DNA of 64,000 nucleotides from Collybia mongolica (lineage: Eukaryota; Basidiomycota; Agaricomycetes; Agaricales; Clitocybaceae), in NCBI GenBank assembly GCA_013420905.1, contig JAAXNY010000010.1, positions 2,356,001 through 2,420,000 on the forward strand, read 5' to 3'. The position numbers and the translations under genes were made by a program. The notes beneath the pieces were generated by a model. That model saw only the letters and a list, made by a program, of their open reading frames with translations. It was not told the DNA's origin and did no database searches. This document shows positions 55,001 through 64,000 of the stretch, one piece after another (positions within the stretch are counted from its first letter, which is position 1; each line of letters begins with the position of its first letter).

Positions 55001-57004
55001 GTTGTATTGGCATTCTTTCCAAGTTTGTTTTGTCAAATAGTGATGCATATTCTGGGTAGAATTCTGGTAGTGTCTTCTTTGGTTTTTGGTCTTCAATTTC
55101 TGCCTTGTGTTCCAGTTCCTGTGATATTGATGTCTTTGCCTTAATCCAAATGGATTCTTCTTCATTACCTTCTGGGTAGATGTATGTTCTAAGTAATTTG
55201 ATTTCTTGTTCATCATCTTCTTCATTGGTTCCTAAAAGAATTGGTTGCCAATTTTCAAGGGGTTGATTCCTTGGGATTTCTTCTGGGTATCCTTCTTGTA
55301 TTTCCATTACCATTGCCTTGGGGTATTGCTGTATTTGCTTCATCTGTTGGATTTCTATGTTCTTTTGGATTGCTTCTGATAGAACTCCTTTTCTGATGCT
55401 TGGTCTGAAGTTAAGTGTTCCTTTCTCCCAATCAATCTTGGGGTTGTGCCGTTTTAACCATGGTAATCCAAGGATGATGTTTTCCTTTCCTACTCCACTA
55501 ACTAATAGTTGGATTCTGATTTCTTCATCTCCAATTTGAATCTTGGTCCATACACAGTCTGTGATGTTCCCTGATTTGTTCTTCATTCTGTCTACATTCC
55601 TGATTGAGATTGACTTTCTCAGTGGGGTTGTCTTTATTCTGTTTTCTTCAACAAATGTTTTGTCAATGAAGATTCCTCCAGCTCCACAATCAATAAGTCC
55701 GATTGCTGGGGTTTCAACATTTTTCTGTTCTTCAATCACCGTAATTGGAATAGAAAGAGATTGTCAATACATTTCTCCTAAAATTACAGGTAATAGTGTA
55801 ACAGAATAAGTCTCGGCAGGTACTGATGTTGATTCAGGCCGCCACTTTAAAAACCCTCATCTTCCATCTTCTTTATGGCAATCTCCTTCTCTTCTTCATC
55901 TAATCCTGCTAAAAGGGATTGGATCTTTGTATAGGCATCTTTGCCTTTCATTGGTACTTTGGGTTCTTCCTTTCATGGGGTCTGGGGAATAGAGCCTTCA
56001 GCTCTATGGTCTGATGCTTGATGTCCGTACTTGTGACATTCAAAGCATAATCCTCACTTCATGTGTTCATCCCTTTCCTGGATAGTCAATCAATCTATAT
56101 CCATTGTGTTTGGGTCTCTGGCATTGTTTGGGACATATCAGGGATTGTTTTGCTGGAAACTGTATTTCTTTCCATTGTTTCCTCCTGCAGGTTTTCCAGT
56201 GTTTCCTCTGATTTGTGCTACAATTGACTTTGCATGTCTGAATTGGGTGTCAAATATAGATGCTTTCTTGTACCAGTCTTTGATGGTGATGGGTGGGTTG
56301 TCCATTATCAAAATTTTCTGCATCAAGGAGGGTGGTATTCCTTCCATGAAGTACTCAATGAGTGCTTCATCTTCAGTGATTTGGCTTTCTGATGTGGCTG
56401 ATTTGAACTCTGCAATGTAATCATCTGCTGTTATGTTTCCTTGCATACGCAACATTTTCAGGGTCTGTCTGGCATCTCCTGCCTTGTTGGCTGCAGAAAA
56501 CGCTTCTTTGACTGTCATCATAAAATCTGTGAAAGTGCCTGGGTTTTCACTTTTCTCTCCATACCAGGACTTCTTCCATGATCCTGCTGTTCCTCCTTTC
56601 ATATATGAAAGCACATAAAGGATCCTCTTCCAATCCATGTCATAGATTCTGTTGTTTGCTCCCAAGTACATCTTGCAATCAAGGACAAAGTCCTTCATCA
56701 TCTTTCTGTTTCCATCAAAAATATTCAGTGAGCTGAGTTTGATCTCAGTGGGTCTTCATTTGTCTGCCATTTCTATGTCAGAATTGGGTGGTATTGGGGA
56801 ATCTGGTGATTTGGGTTTTGGTGGTTCTTCAGGTTCCTTTCTTTTGGAACTTTCTGCCTTTGGTTTTGGTGTCATGGGTGTTTCTATTGTCTGTGTGACT
56901 ACTGCAAGTCTTGGCTGTTCTTCTGTGTCTTGGAAGTCTTTGTTGCTGAAGGCACTCTGCCTACTGCTGCTTCTGCTGCTACCACTGCTGCTCACAGGGT
57001 TCAA
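52063..57004 (-). pseudogene. Chromovirus gag-pol, inactivated by many nonsense codons
   Basis: Gag starts at 57004. It has a Ser-rich N terminus, a capsid-like segment (FLDCKMYLGANNRIYDMD-type, about 56200-56700) and a knuckle CFECHKYGHQASDH, in which the last Cys is His. Protease shows LIDCGAGGIFID. Reverse transcriptase shows SPQASPFFFVSKKD, QDYRRLNEGT and a YMDN active site in place of YxDD. Integrase has the HHCC zinc site (HPGQYKTQELISQEYW, CATCQQMK) and Asp-Asp-Glu motifs around [15 protein letters not shown] and [11 protein letters not shown] chromodomain follows (FPYLVKWKGYSSAHNTWEP). At least twelve in-frame stops, mostly TGA, and one or more frameshifts break it. Confidence 0.9.
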
Positions 57005-57265
57005 TCTGTATTGTGCTGGTGCTGTTGCATCTAAACCCTATATGTAGGTTAATGGTTCTAATCAGCTTGACCTTTTGTTATGGCTGTTTAGGCCTTATCC
57101 TCTAGATCAATCTTGTTTATCATTCATTCGTCTTGAGACCATTGACTCTATAAGTCCAACATCTAATGACTCCCATTAGAGGGCTAAGTTAGATCATTCA
57201 TTCAATGATACACTACTCCCTTTGTAAGGTGAGTAGGATTAAGTTTGCGTCAAGGAGTCAAGGTA

Positions 57266-57558
57266 GATGAATAAGGCAAATTCAGCTAGGTCAAGCTAAA
57301 GAACTAACTATGCTAGAATATCCCTATATATATGTATGAGTCTGATAAGCATAGATAAGCATGGTTTATGCTATTGGTCATATAGATAAGAGGGATTAGT
57401 GCTATTGGTTATATAGATAAGGGGGATGAGTAAGCATGGGATAGATAAGACTAATGGAGAATTGTCTGAGTAATGCAAACCAATATTAGTAATTGCAAGT
57501 AAGCAACAGTGAGTAAGAAGAAAAAGATAGATAGGGTGCATGATAAGGGAATTTGTAA
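57266..57558 (-). repeat. 5' LTR of the Ty3/gypsy element
   Basis: 293 bp; see the 3' LTR at 50866-51158. No clear tRNA primer-binding site starting with TGG is seen just inside it. Confidence 0.85.
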
Positions 57559-57563
57559 CAGTA

Positions 57564-59128
57564 TGCAAAATTACTAAGCATTGCCCATCCCCATTTGCTA
57601 GGTCAAAAAAGAACATTTCCCTCCAGTGTAAGTGATAACTAACCCCATCTCCCCTCTCTCTTTATCCTTCACTGAGCTCTTTGCCAACTGCATACTACAT
57701 TCTATGTCTGAATTCATCCCATCACCAACTACTTAAAGCAACAGTTCACAAAAATTCACCCTCTAACAGCTCATCCACCCATTGCTAAGCCTGTAAATTG
57801 AGATATGTGAATTTGTTTTTTATCCAGGTGGCAAGAGGCAAGCACAGCAGTGGAACCATCTCTACTGATTGCAGAAATGATGGAGGCTTTCCAGCATTGT
57901 TTGTGACAGAACCACTCAGAGGAAAATTTTCTAGCCTTTTGATGCAATCATAATGATGTATACATGATAAGATGATATCAATACCCAATCTATAATCTGA
58001 CTTTGTGACTCAGGTGTGACTAACTTGGTCAGGCTGTTTGGATATGAAATAGAAAAATGAGGATTCATGAAGTTACTAGTATATAGATCTGGTTCTTATG
58101 GACAGATTGCCCTGCCTCAATTTTTTTTTTTTGGGGGAGAAAATGTGGCAGGTTTTGACCAAGATGACAGGCTTGATTTCAGCAAATGAGATGTGTATTG
58201 CTTATTTTTGTCACTGTTGTCACATCAAAAATCAGGAAAATTTCATACCCTGAGGGGTGTTGTCTCAACTGCCAAGCCAGGAAGCCAGGAGCATCTGAAA
58301 ATGTAACGAAGATCCCTGTCACTCTCACCTCTGTGAACAACAAATCTTGAGCCTGCCATGGCATCTAACACTCTGTACCCTTATAAATGTGTAGAATAGA
58401 AGCTATTGATATATAGAAGGCTTTGTACCCAACCAATTTCCTGTGCCCTTTCCCATAGTTGTGCCACTGACTATCAAAAGACAATACACTTGATCAAAGT
58501 CACCTTCTCGAGCCTCCCCATAGAACTCAGGACATTTATTTGTTGTTCCAAGTCAAGGATCTTATTTAGATAACCAACATCAAGCTATGGTCTTTTTTTT
58601 GAGGCAAACGGAGCTGTGGAAGTGGCCAAAATGAAAATAAGCATTACACTGCCCATAGGCAATGATGCCCAGTGAGAAATGCGTTGACGCCAGGTGACAT
58701 ATTCCGGCATGATGCGGCTCACCCAAACTAAATCAGATAACGTCACACCAAGCCAACCAGTTGCACAGATATTGTTGTTATCTGATGCTATCTGATTATT
58801 GAGGTATGACAATTTCACAGCTATTTAGGTCAGAAAAAACTGATGCCATTGGATGCAATATGACTACAATGCTACCCGTACTCCTTCTCCCACCCCCGAT
58901 TCCATCTGATAGCCCACAGCAAAAATCTCCGCTTCGCCAAAGTCACGATTGCCTCCGCTGCCATTCCGTTGACTGTCACTGCACCCTACCACTGTCCGTA
59001 GTACCATTTCCTCCAAGGTGCGAGTCGCTGTCTATGCGTGAGAGAGATTACTTTGCCGATTTTGAATTGTTCTATAGGATTCATCAATGATAATATCCAT
59101 AAATTGAGTCTATCACATACAAGTTGCT
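57564..59128. other. Unassigned DNA inside the composite
   Basis: About 1.5 kb. It starts with ATTGCCCATCCCCA at 57580-57593, one mismatch from the terminal repeat of the 13.7-kb transposon. Short minus-strand ORFs (57785-57988, 58179-58364, 58585-58818) show no domain. Confidence 0.35.
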
Positions 59129-60990
59129 TTGCACGATCTTTATATGCCTAGCAAAATATTAGTGCAAGAAAGTCTCTTACAGAAGAATGAACACTACCTG
59201 CAATTTCTCCTTGTCCTGCTGAATGGAATCCCAAAAATTATTGAAGTCTTTCATGGTTCCTTTCGGATTCGCCTCTTTCCAATCACGCACTGCTTCCCAC
59301 CTAAACAGGGAGATAAACAAATGAGATCCGCTCCGATAATTGGCACTTACTTAGGGGAAATAATGTCAGGAAGAATCCACAATCCGCTCCCTCCTTTTGA
59401 GGCTTTTCCGGCAGGTTTCTTTGTGGCAGGCTGGGGTGCTGGGTCTTGCAATGTTCCGACAGGGACAGCACCTTTGGGAGCATCTCGCTGCTTGCAGACA
59501 CTGAAAACATCGAAATTGTCAGCAAAGGAGCGAACCTGACATAAAGAGAAATCATAGATACCTATCAATAGCCTCAATGACACGTCCAACCTTTCCATTA
59601 AGAAGACCCTCATCAACTTTCCGGTCACAAACGAGGTGCTCCAGGAGCCGGACCAATGCAATAAGACCATATTTACCTCGTGTGACGAGGGGGTAGATAT
59701 CAGGAACATTATGTGGGATAAGGACATTTAGTCTCTGGTCCCATGTTTCCCAAACATCAACGTCATCTGTGATGTCCTTTGTGAGCTCCAAGGAATCGCA
59801 ACAATATCCTGCGAGAGGACTGGTCTTCTTCGCAGTCGGAACTGATTTCGGTAGAGTTTCAACCCTCTCACGTAGCGTCTTCAATATCGTAATGGGTGTC
59901 GTACTCTGTACAGGCAGAATAGGTGGAGACTTCAGCACCGCAGCAGGAACAGCTGAGGGTAGTGTCAAGGAAGGGCCGGCAACGGATTGGGTATGCAATA
60001 CTGAGTCTACAGATGTCAATAAGCACATGTTAGTCATGAAGCAAGGTCATACTGTCATTAGGATCGTGATTCAATAGTGTTGTGTTGATAAAAAACCCAT
60101 CCCTACAGAACACATCAGATACTTCTCCACAAATACATGAACCTTACAAAGGATCCTTTGATGTCTATATTACAATCAGTGCAGTGAGGTTACAATGATA
60201 CAGAACAAAAACCTTTGAGCTAAGGGTCGTGTTTTTGAGTTGAGTCAGGCACTAAAAACAAATTAAAAGTGATTGCAGTAGCAACGGAATGAGTGACAAC
60301 AAAAGATAAATAAATGATGGAATTGCCATGCACTATAGGTATATCCTGCTTCTCCTATCACCCAGATTGACCCCTTTGTAATGATTAAGTGAGTGTCAGC
60401 ATTCAATTGACGCACCTTTCGAGACTCACTCATGGCAAGAATGGAGGCCATGCCCATCCTAGTTTTTGTTTTCTTGGGTTGATGGGCATCAGGTGATGCC
60501 TCCAGCTCGTCAGGATTCGTGGGCTCCACTGGCAGAGACTCCTCTTGCTTGCGCTTGCCGCTATTGCTAGAGCCACCAGTATCGAGCAGTGGCTTACGAG
60601 CTTGCCTAGACAAAAGGGACCGCTTCCAACTGTGGTAATTCTTCTTCCACAATGCCTCGGCCTTCCATCACCCAGCACAAAGATGTAGGAATGGAAATTT
60701 CTCTTCAAGTACATCTCGGAATTTGTCGCAAAGGGTGGTGCCTGCAGAAGACCAGTTATCGGGAACATTCTTTGCATCAATGTTGTCATTCCAGAAGCCT
60801 CGGAGTTCAGCATATAGTTGTTTCCTTTCGCAATGGTCAATAACCTTGCCATTTTTGTCTTCAAGGAAAGCCAGGATGCCATTTTCTCGTTTTTTGGTAC
60901 CCTCGTCATTGTTGGAATCACTCTTGCTGTCGCTAGAATCAGTATTATAAACCTTGATGACAGAAAATTGAGCCGCGTCGTTCTGCCACC
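59129..60990 (-). CDS. Uncharacterised multi-exon gene, possible transposon cargo
   Basis: Minus strand. Coding-like blocks from 5' to 3': 60990-60660 (KVIDHCERKQLYAELRGFWN, ending FPFLHLCAG), 60650-60420 (WKKNYHSWKRSLLSR, then a Lys/Ser-rich stretch), 60037-59552 (SLELTKDITDDVDVWETWDQ, GKYGLIALVRLLEHLV), 59500-59350 (GGSGLWILPDIISP) and 59290-59200 (WEAVRDWKEANPKGTMKDF). I recognise a common anonymous mushroom protein in the first block (FLED-type start, LCAG-W-A-W end) but no function. Exon joins are not all fixed, and it may be more than one gene. It begins exactly where the transposase homology stops. Confidence 0.4.
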
Positions 60991-63006
60991 TCAAGAATTC
61001 GGCACCCATTTCTGCCATGATGACCCACCCATCCATTTGATTGGGCCATTCCTACTGTGTCTGCCATTCCGAAACAGAACCAAGGACATGTAGTGAATAG
61101 CGCCTGTGTCGAAGCATCCCAGATTGGTAAACCAAGTTTTTGGCATGCGGAGAGGTGGGTGAACATTGGAAAAAGGAAGGAGTTGTAATGTTTAGGGACA
61201 TTAGGGCCTCCAATTACAAAGGTTGGCAGGACCATCTCTTTCACATGGCGGATTTCAGGGGCAAAATCAATGAGGGTGGCAATGCCAAACCATGTGTCTG
61301 ACTCTTTGTTTTGATAGAGTTGGGCACCATCCATCAAGAGAATGAGGAGCATGTCGTTATCACAAATCTGACTAGTTTTGACAAGATCCAGGTATTCTGA
61401 ACCACAGCAAACATCATCAAAATCTTGAATGCCCTCATTGGTGTGACGCTGGGCTAAAAGGATTGCAGTGCGTTGCAGGCAATCTCGAAGTTTTGCAACA
61501 GAGACAGGATGTTGCCACAAAGCTTGTAATTGAGGCCCTATTGGAAGAGTGACGAATTGATGACGAGGAATTTTGCGGTCAACGTCATGATGTTTGTATT
61601 GACGTTCTCCACAGAAAGGACATGAAGTGAGGGGGGTGAAGGGGCCGGTATACGCAAGGCAGGTATTGACACACATATTGAAGTGCAACGGAAGGATGCC
61701 TGTGATCCTTTTCAGTTGATTTCGGACCTGGTCAAACAAGAGCATAGTACTGGCAGGATAACATTCCTTGATACTTGTGCAAATTGCTTTGTAGGTTGCC
61801 TCAGAGGAATGGGCAGAAAGTGATAGATAAATTTGGAAGGACAGACGAAGTTGTGGATCATCCAAATTCCATGGTTCCTGCGTGGGATCTAAGAATGCGT
61901 CCAGTTCGTCTTCATGCCATTGGCTTTTCTCATGATTGAATGAATAGTCTCGGATCTGCAAAATCATAGACTCCATCTGCACAAGATCTTTGAGCATCAC
62001 ATGTCCTATTTGACTGTCCAAGGCATGGACGGGAAGACAAGCCCAGCCACCAGCTGCGCTATGCGTGGCTGGTTGAATTCCTTTTGGAGAACAAAAATGC
62101 ATTCGCGTTTGATGTTCCCTAGACCTAAACAGGCTAGGGGCAGTACTCAGTGTTCTAAGTGACAGCTATAGGGTGCCCCCTGCCCGAACATGCAAACCTG
62201 GATAATTGGTGGACCTGAAGCCACCACCTGCTACAGGGCACCGCAGCAGGGGGCCCACCCCCTGGCATAGATTGGCCCTTCCAGCCTGTGTATAATGAGC
62301 TCTGGCTCCATTCGCTAGTCTGACCCCAGTCGGGCGAGCACCCTAGCCCTGCAGCGCTTTGTCTCCTGCCCCCCTCTCCCCCCCCCTTTTGCCCAATTAC
62401 TACTTGTAGTGACCAGCACATGTATTACGTACAGTTGGTATATAAAATGTTGAACCAAAAAAAAAAAAAAAAAAAAAAGATCTTTGAGCATCACTCATAA
62501 TTGGAGTTCGTCCGGTTCGCAACTTGCAGAAGACTCAGAAGGGTCTTCCAGATCGAAATCAAACTGACTGTCTGGTTCAGAACTACGGTCATCGAGATCT
62601 CCAGCTCTGAAATGACTTCAATCCAATATCTCAGATAAATTGGAAGATGCAAAAACAGCACTCACCCGTCCATCAGCTCAAGGCCATCTGATTCCGTTGG
62701 GGAGTTGGGCTCATGGTGGTTTGGAAGCGGTATATCATCATCAAGGTCCAAGTTGAGGCTATTGGGGTTCTAGAAGTTGATTGCATGAGTGATCTCAGAA
62801 ACATCATAATTTCGTACTTGTAGTCGACGACGACGTTTGCCCTTTCTGATGCGAGATTTTTGAGTGTCAACCTGTTCTTGAGTCATTTGTTCTTCCAAAT
62901 TACGCTGGGCCGCATGGCTATACCAAGTGCGTATCGGAATGGCCTTTCCTCCGGGGGGTGCTTGACAGAATTTCTGACAAGTGCAGAGAGCCGTCTTCGT
63001 CGACAT
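60991..63006 (-). pseudogene. Plavaka-like (CACTA superfamily) transposase, truncated and interrupted
   Basis: ATG at 63006. The N-terminal Cys/His segment (CTCQKFCQA, WYSHAAQRN) is typical of these proteins. An acidic linker in exons around 62500-62770 follows. Then come SCPFCGERQYKHHDV, PRHQFVTLPIGPQLQALWQ, CCGSEYLDLVK, LLMDGAQLYQNKESDTWFG (likely catalytic Asp), PKHYNSFLFPMFTHLSACQK, LPIWDAS and GMAQSNGWVGHHGRNGC. Homology ends there, at about 61000; family members continue for several hundred residues. The frame is broken by a TGA at about 62499 and by LINE copy 3 at 62001-62476, so it is inactive. Confidence 0.78.
62001..62476 (+). mobile_element. 5'-truncated LINE, copy 3
   Basis: Flanked by an 18-bp duplication AAGATCTTTGAGCATCAC (61983-62000 and 62477-62494, the latter overlapping the poly(A)). 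Encodes only the last ~44 residues of the LINE protein (HVLFDCPRHGREDKPSHQL, ending FAFDVP), then the same 3' UTR as copy 1 and a poly(A) of about 20. It sits in the Plavaka transposase gene. Confidence 0.88.
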
Positions 63007-63249
63007 CGAACGCAGTCAACTTGGATGCGCCAAGTTCAACTTGAATCATGTGACATCGCAGTTACCAAAAATAAATCCACTCAGATGACGTAGGTAAATT
63101 ATTGAAGTAGGTAACTGAGCTGTTAATCAACAAACGCCTCGCAGAGTCAGTTTTTCACCATTCGATCAGTCCACGTTGGATTGGGTCACCTGGGATCAAC
63201 GCATTTCTCACTGGGAATGATGGGCCACTGATAGTAGTGGTAAATTTTT

Positions 63250-63305
63250 CCTGACCAAATCCTACTGTACTGAACTCTACCGAAACCCGGTTACCGAATA
63301 AGCCT
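63250..63305 (-). repeat. Right terminal inverted repeat of the composite element
   Basis: Inverted match to 43828-43883; followed by TTA at 63306-63308. Confidence 0.7.
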
Positions 63306-63501
63306 TTATTTTCCTCAGACCAACCCGCCCACCTGACCTCGGGCTTCTTATCACAAAGCGACCAAGGTCCAGATAACATACGCTTCACCAGCAATAATTT
63401 AAATTATATGCAATATTTTACGAATGAAAGAGCATTAAGTTGGTTATGTTCGTCTCATGTTCCTCTTCCCATCTGCTGAATAGCTTTCTAAGGACCTGCA
63501 A

Positions 63502-64000
63502 TTATGCCTCCAGATCCATCCTCACACATCGTTGATGAGCTGGCGACTCTTGATTCCCAAACCAGCCTTCAACACGAGATTGCTGGTTCCTCAGGATAAC
63601 ACCTGGTTTTGTCCAACCGGGGGTTGTGTCTCCTCTCACAATGTTGAGCTTCGATGCCGATGACTGTGAATTCTGGCTTCTAACATGCAATGTACATGCC
63701 TCTTGGCGGAGGTTGAGCAGCATTCGGGCCGTAAGCAGGGAGTGGAGCACACGCTGAATGCTAAACAATATGGACAGGTTGAAAAAAGTGAGTTTCTACG
63801 AGTATTGCCTATGATATCGGGAACGCACGATACCAGATATGCCTAAATGGAAGTTTAAAGGTCAGCACGAAAAAGTGTAGCGGAACCAGTTGTAATTTAC
63901 GGATTCTTTGTGGAGCATAACAATGTTTGCTGTGGACAATGCTGTAGTATGTGTATGAGCGGGAGTTTCATGACCAAGGGAGTTGGTCCTAAAAGACTCA
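63502..64000 (-). CDS. DUF6533-family membrane protein, 3' end only
   Basis: Minus strand, stop at 63502, running off the right edge. The last exon (63502 to about 63770) has the family C terminus RVLHSLLTARMLLNLRQEA followed by a polar tail. It closely resembles the end of the gene at 38608 (RVLHSILSSRMLLHIRQEA). Upstream exons in 63770-64000 are not resolved. Confidence 0.65.

Larger units (their letters stand above)
50866..57558 (-). mobile_element. Ty3/gypsy chromovirus, decayed
   Basis: 6.7-kb LTR retrotransposon on the minus strand. Order: 5' LTR, gag, protease, reverse transcriptase, RNase H, integrase, chromodomain, then an extra ORF, a polypurine stretch (AGAATGGGGG, about 51170) and the 3' LTR. 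LTR divergence of about 3.4% suggests a moderately old insertion. It interrupts the DNA downstream of LINE copy 2. Confidence 0.92.
43828..63305 (-). mobile_element. Composite ~19.5-kb Plavaka/CACTA-like element with nested insertions
   Basis: Bounded by inverted repeats of at least 56 bp (43828-43883 and 63250-63305), about 80% identical and sharing TATTCGGTAACCGGGTTT. TTA lies on both sides. A Plavaka-like transposase starts about 300 bp inside the right end and points inward. Subtracting the recognised insertions (retroelement A with its LINE and mariner, retroelement B, the chromovirus, LINE copy 3) leaves about 7.8 kb, a plausible length for an autonomous element. That all the remaining DNA belonged to it is inference. 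Confidence 0.62.

Noticed and set aside
52063..57004. In-frame TGA codons as evidence of an altered genetic code or selenocysteine
   Set aside because: Host genes in the window end normally at TGA, TAA and TAG, and no host exon needs TGA as a sense codon. CpG decay explains the pattern more simply.

Overview
The window is nuclear DNA of a filamentous basidiomycete, most likely an Agaricomycete. Host genes are cut by many short introns (mostly 40-70 nt, GT-AG, with CTAAC/CTGAC-like branch sites). Several gene families are typical of mushrooms (DUF6533 membrane proteins, a MYND-finger protein, a PAS protein), and the transposons are Agaricomycete types (Plavaka-like, Tc1/mariner, chromovirus, Tad-like LINE). 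I cannot name the species. I joined exons by hand. For every model where I list exons, the summed coding length is a multiple of three.

Layout. 1-13 kb: a possible WD40-like fragment, a FYRN/FYRC chromatin protein (818-4408), an orphan protein with a histidine-rich tail (5575-6476), a MYND protein (6769-7972), NAD(P)HX epimerase (8348-9452) facing a SIRT2-class sirtuin (9645-11173, minus), and a DUF6533 membrane protein. 13.7-19.3 kb: a DNA transposon with 14-bp inverted ends and a 7-bp target duplication. Its transposase gene is split by an intact Tc1/mariner. 20.5-38.1 kb: a dense housekeeping block with Rad4/XPC, TRM61, a PAS protein, a GH27 alpha-galactosidase, MDE1, a 27-exon RecQ helicase and the N-terminal amidase NTA1. 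38.6-43.4 kb: more DUF6533-family genes. 43.8-63.3 kb: one composite, about 19.5 kb, bounded by matching inverted repeats and TTA duplications. It holds a Plavaka-like transposase and nested insertions: two copies of a 0.95-kb non-autonomous retroelement, three LINE 3' ends, a second mariner and a decayed Ty3/gypsy chromovirus. 63.5-64 kb: the end of another DUF6533 gene.

The main result in the host genes is a run of microexons. A 3-nt exon supplies the expected catalytic Glu of MDE1. A 10-nt exon supplies the Gly-Ala-Gly of the sirtuin. A 19-nt exon carries the nucleophile of the alpha-galactosidase. A 5-nt exon lies in the PAS gene, and exons of 14-25 nt lie in RecQ. In the mobile DNA, nearly every broken reading frame is broken by TGA where the surrounding family sequence suggests Arg (CGA). 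The two mariner copies differ within the ORF only at CpG sites. Both facts point to C-to-T decay of methylated CpG.

Functional themes: NAD metabolism and use (epimerase next to sirtuin), DNA repair (Rad4, RecQ), RNA and protein end processing (TRM61, NTA1), methionine salvage (MDE1). No tRNA, rRNA or CRISPR array was seen.
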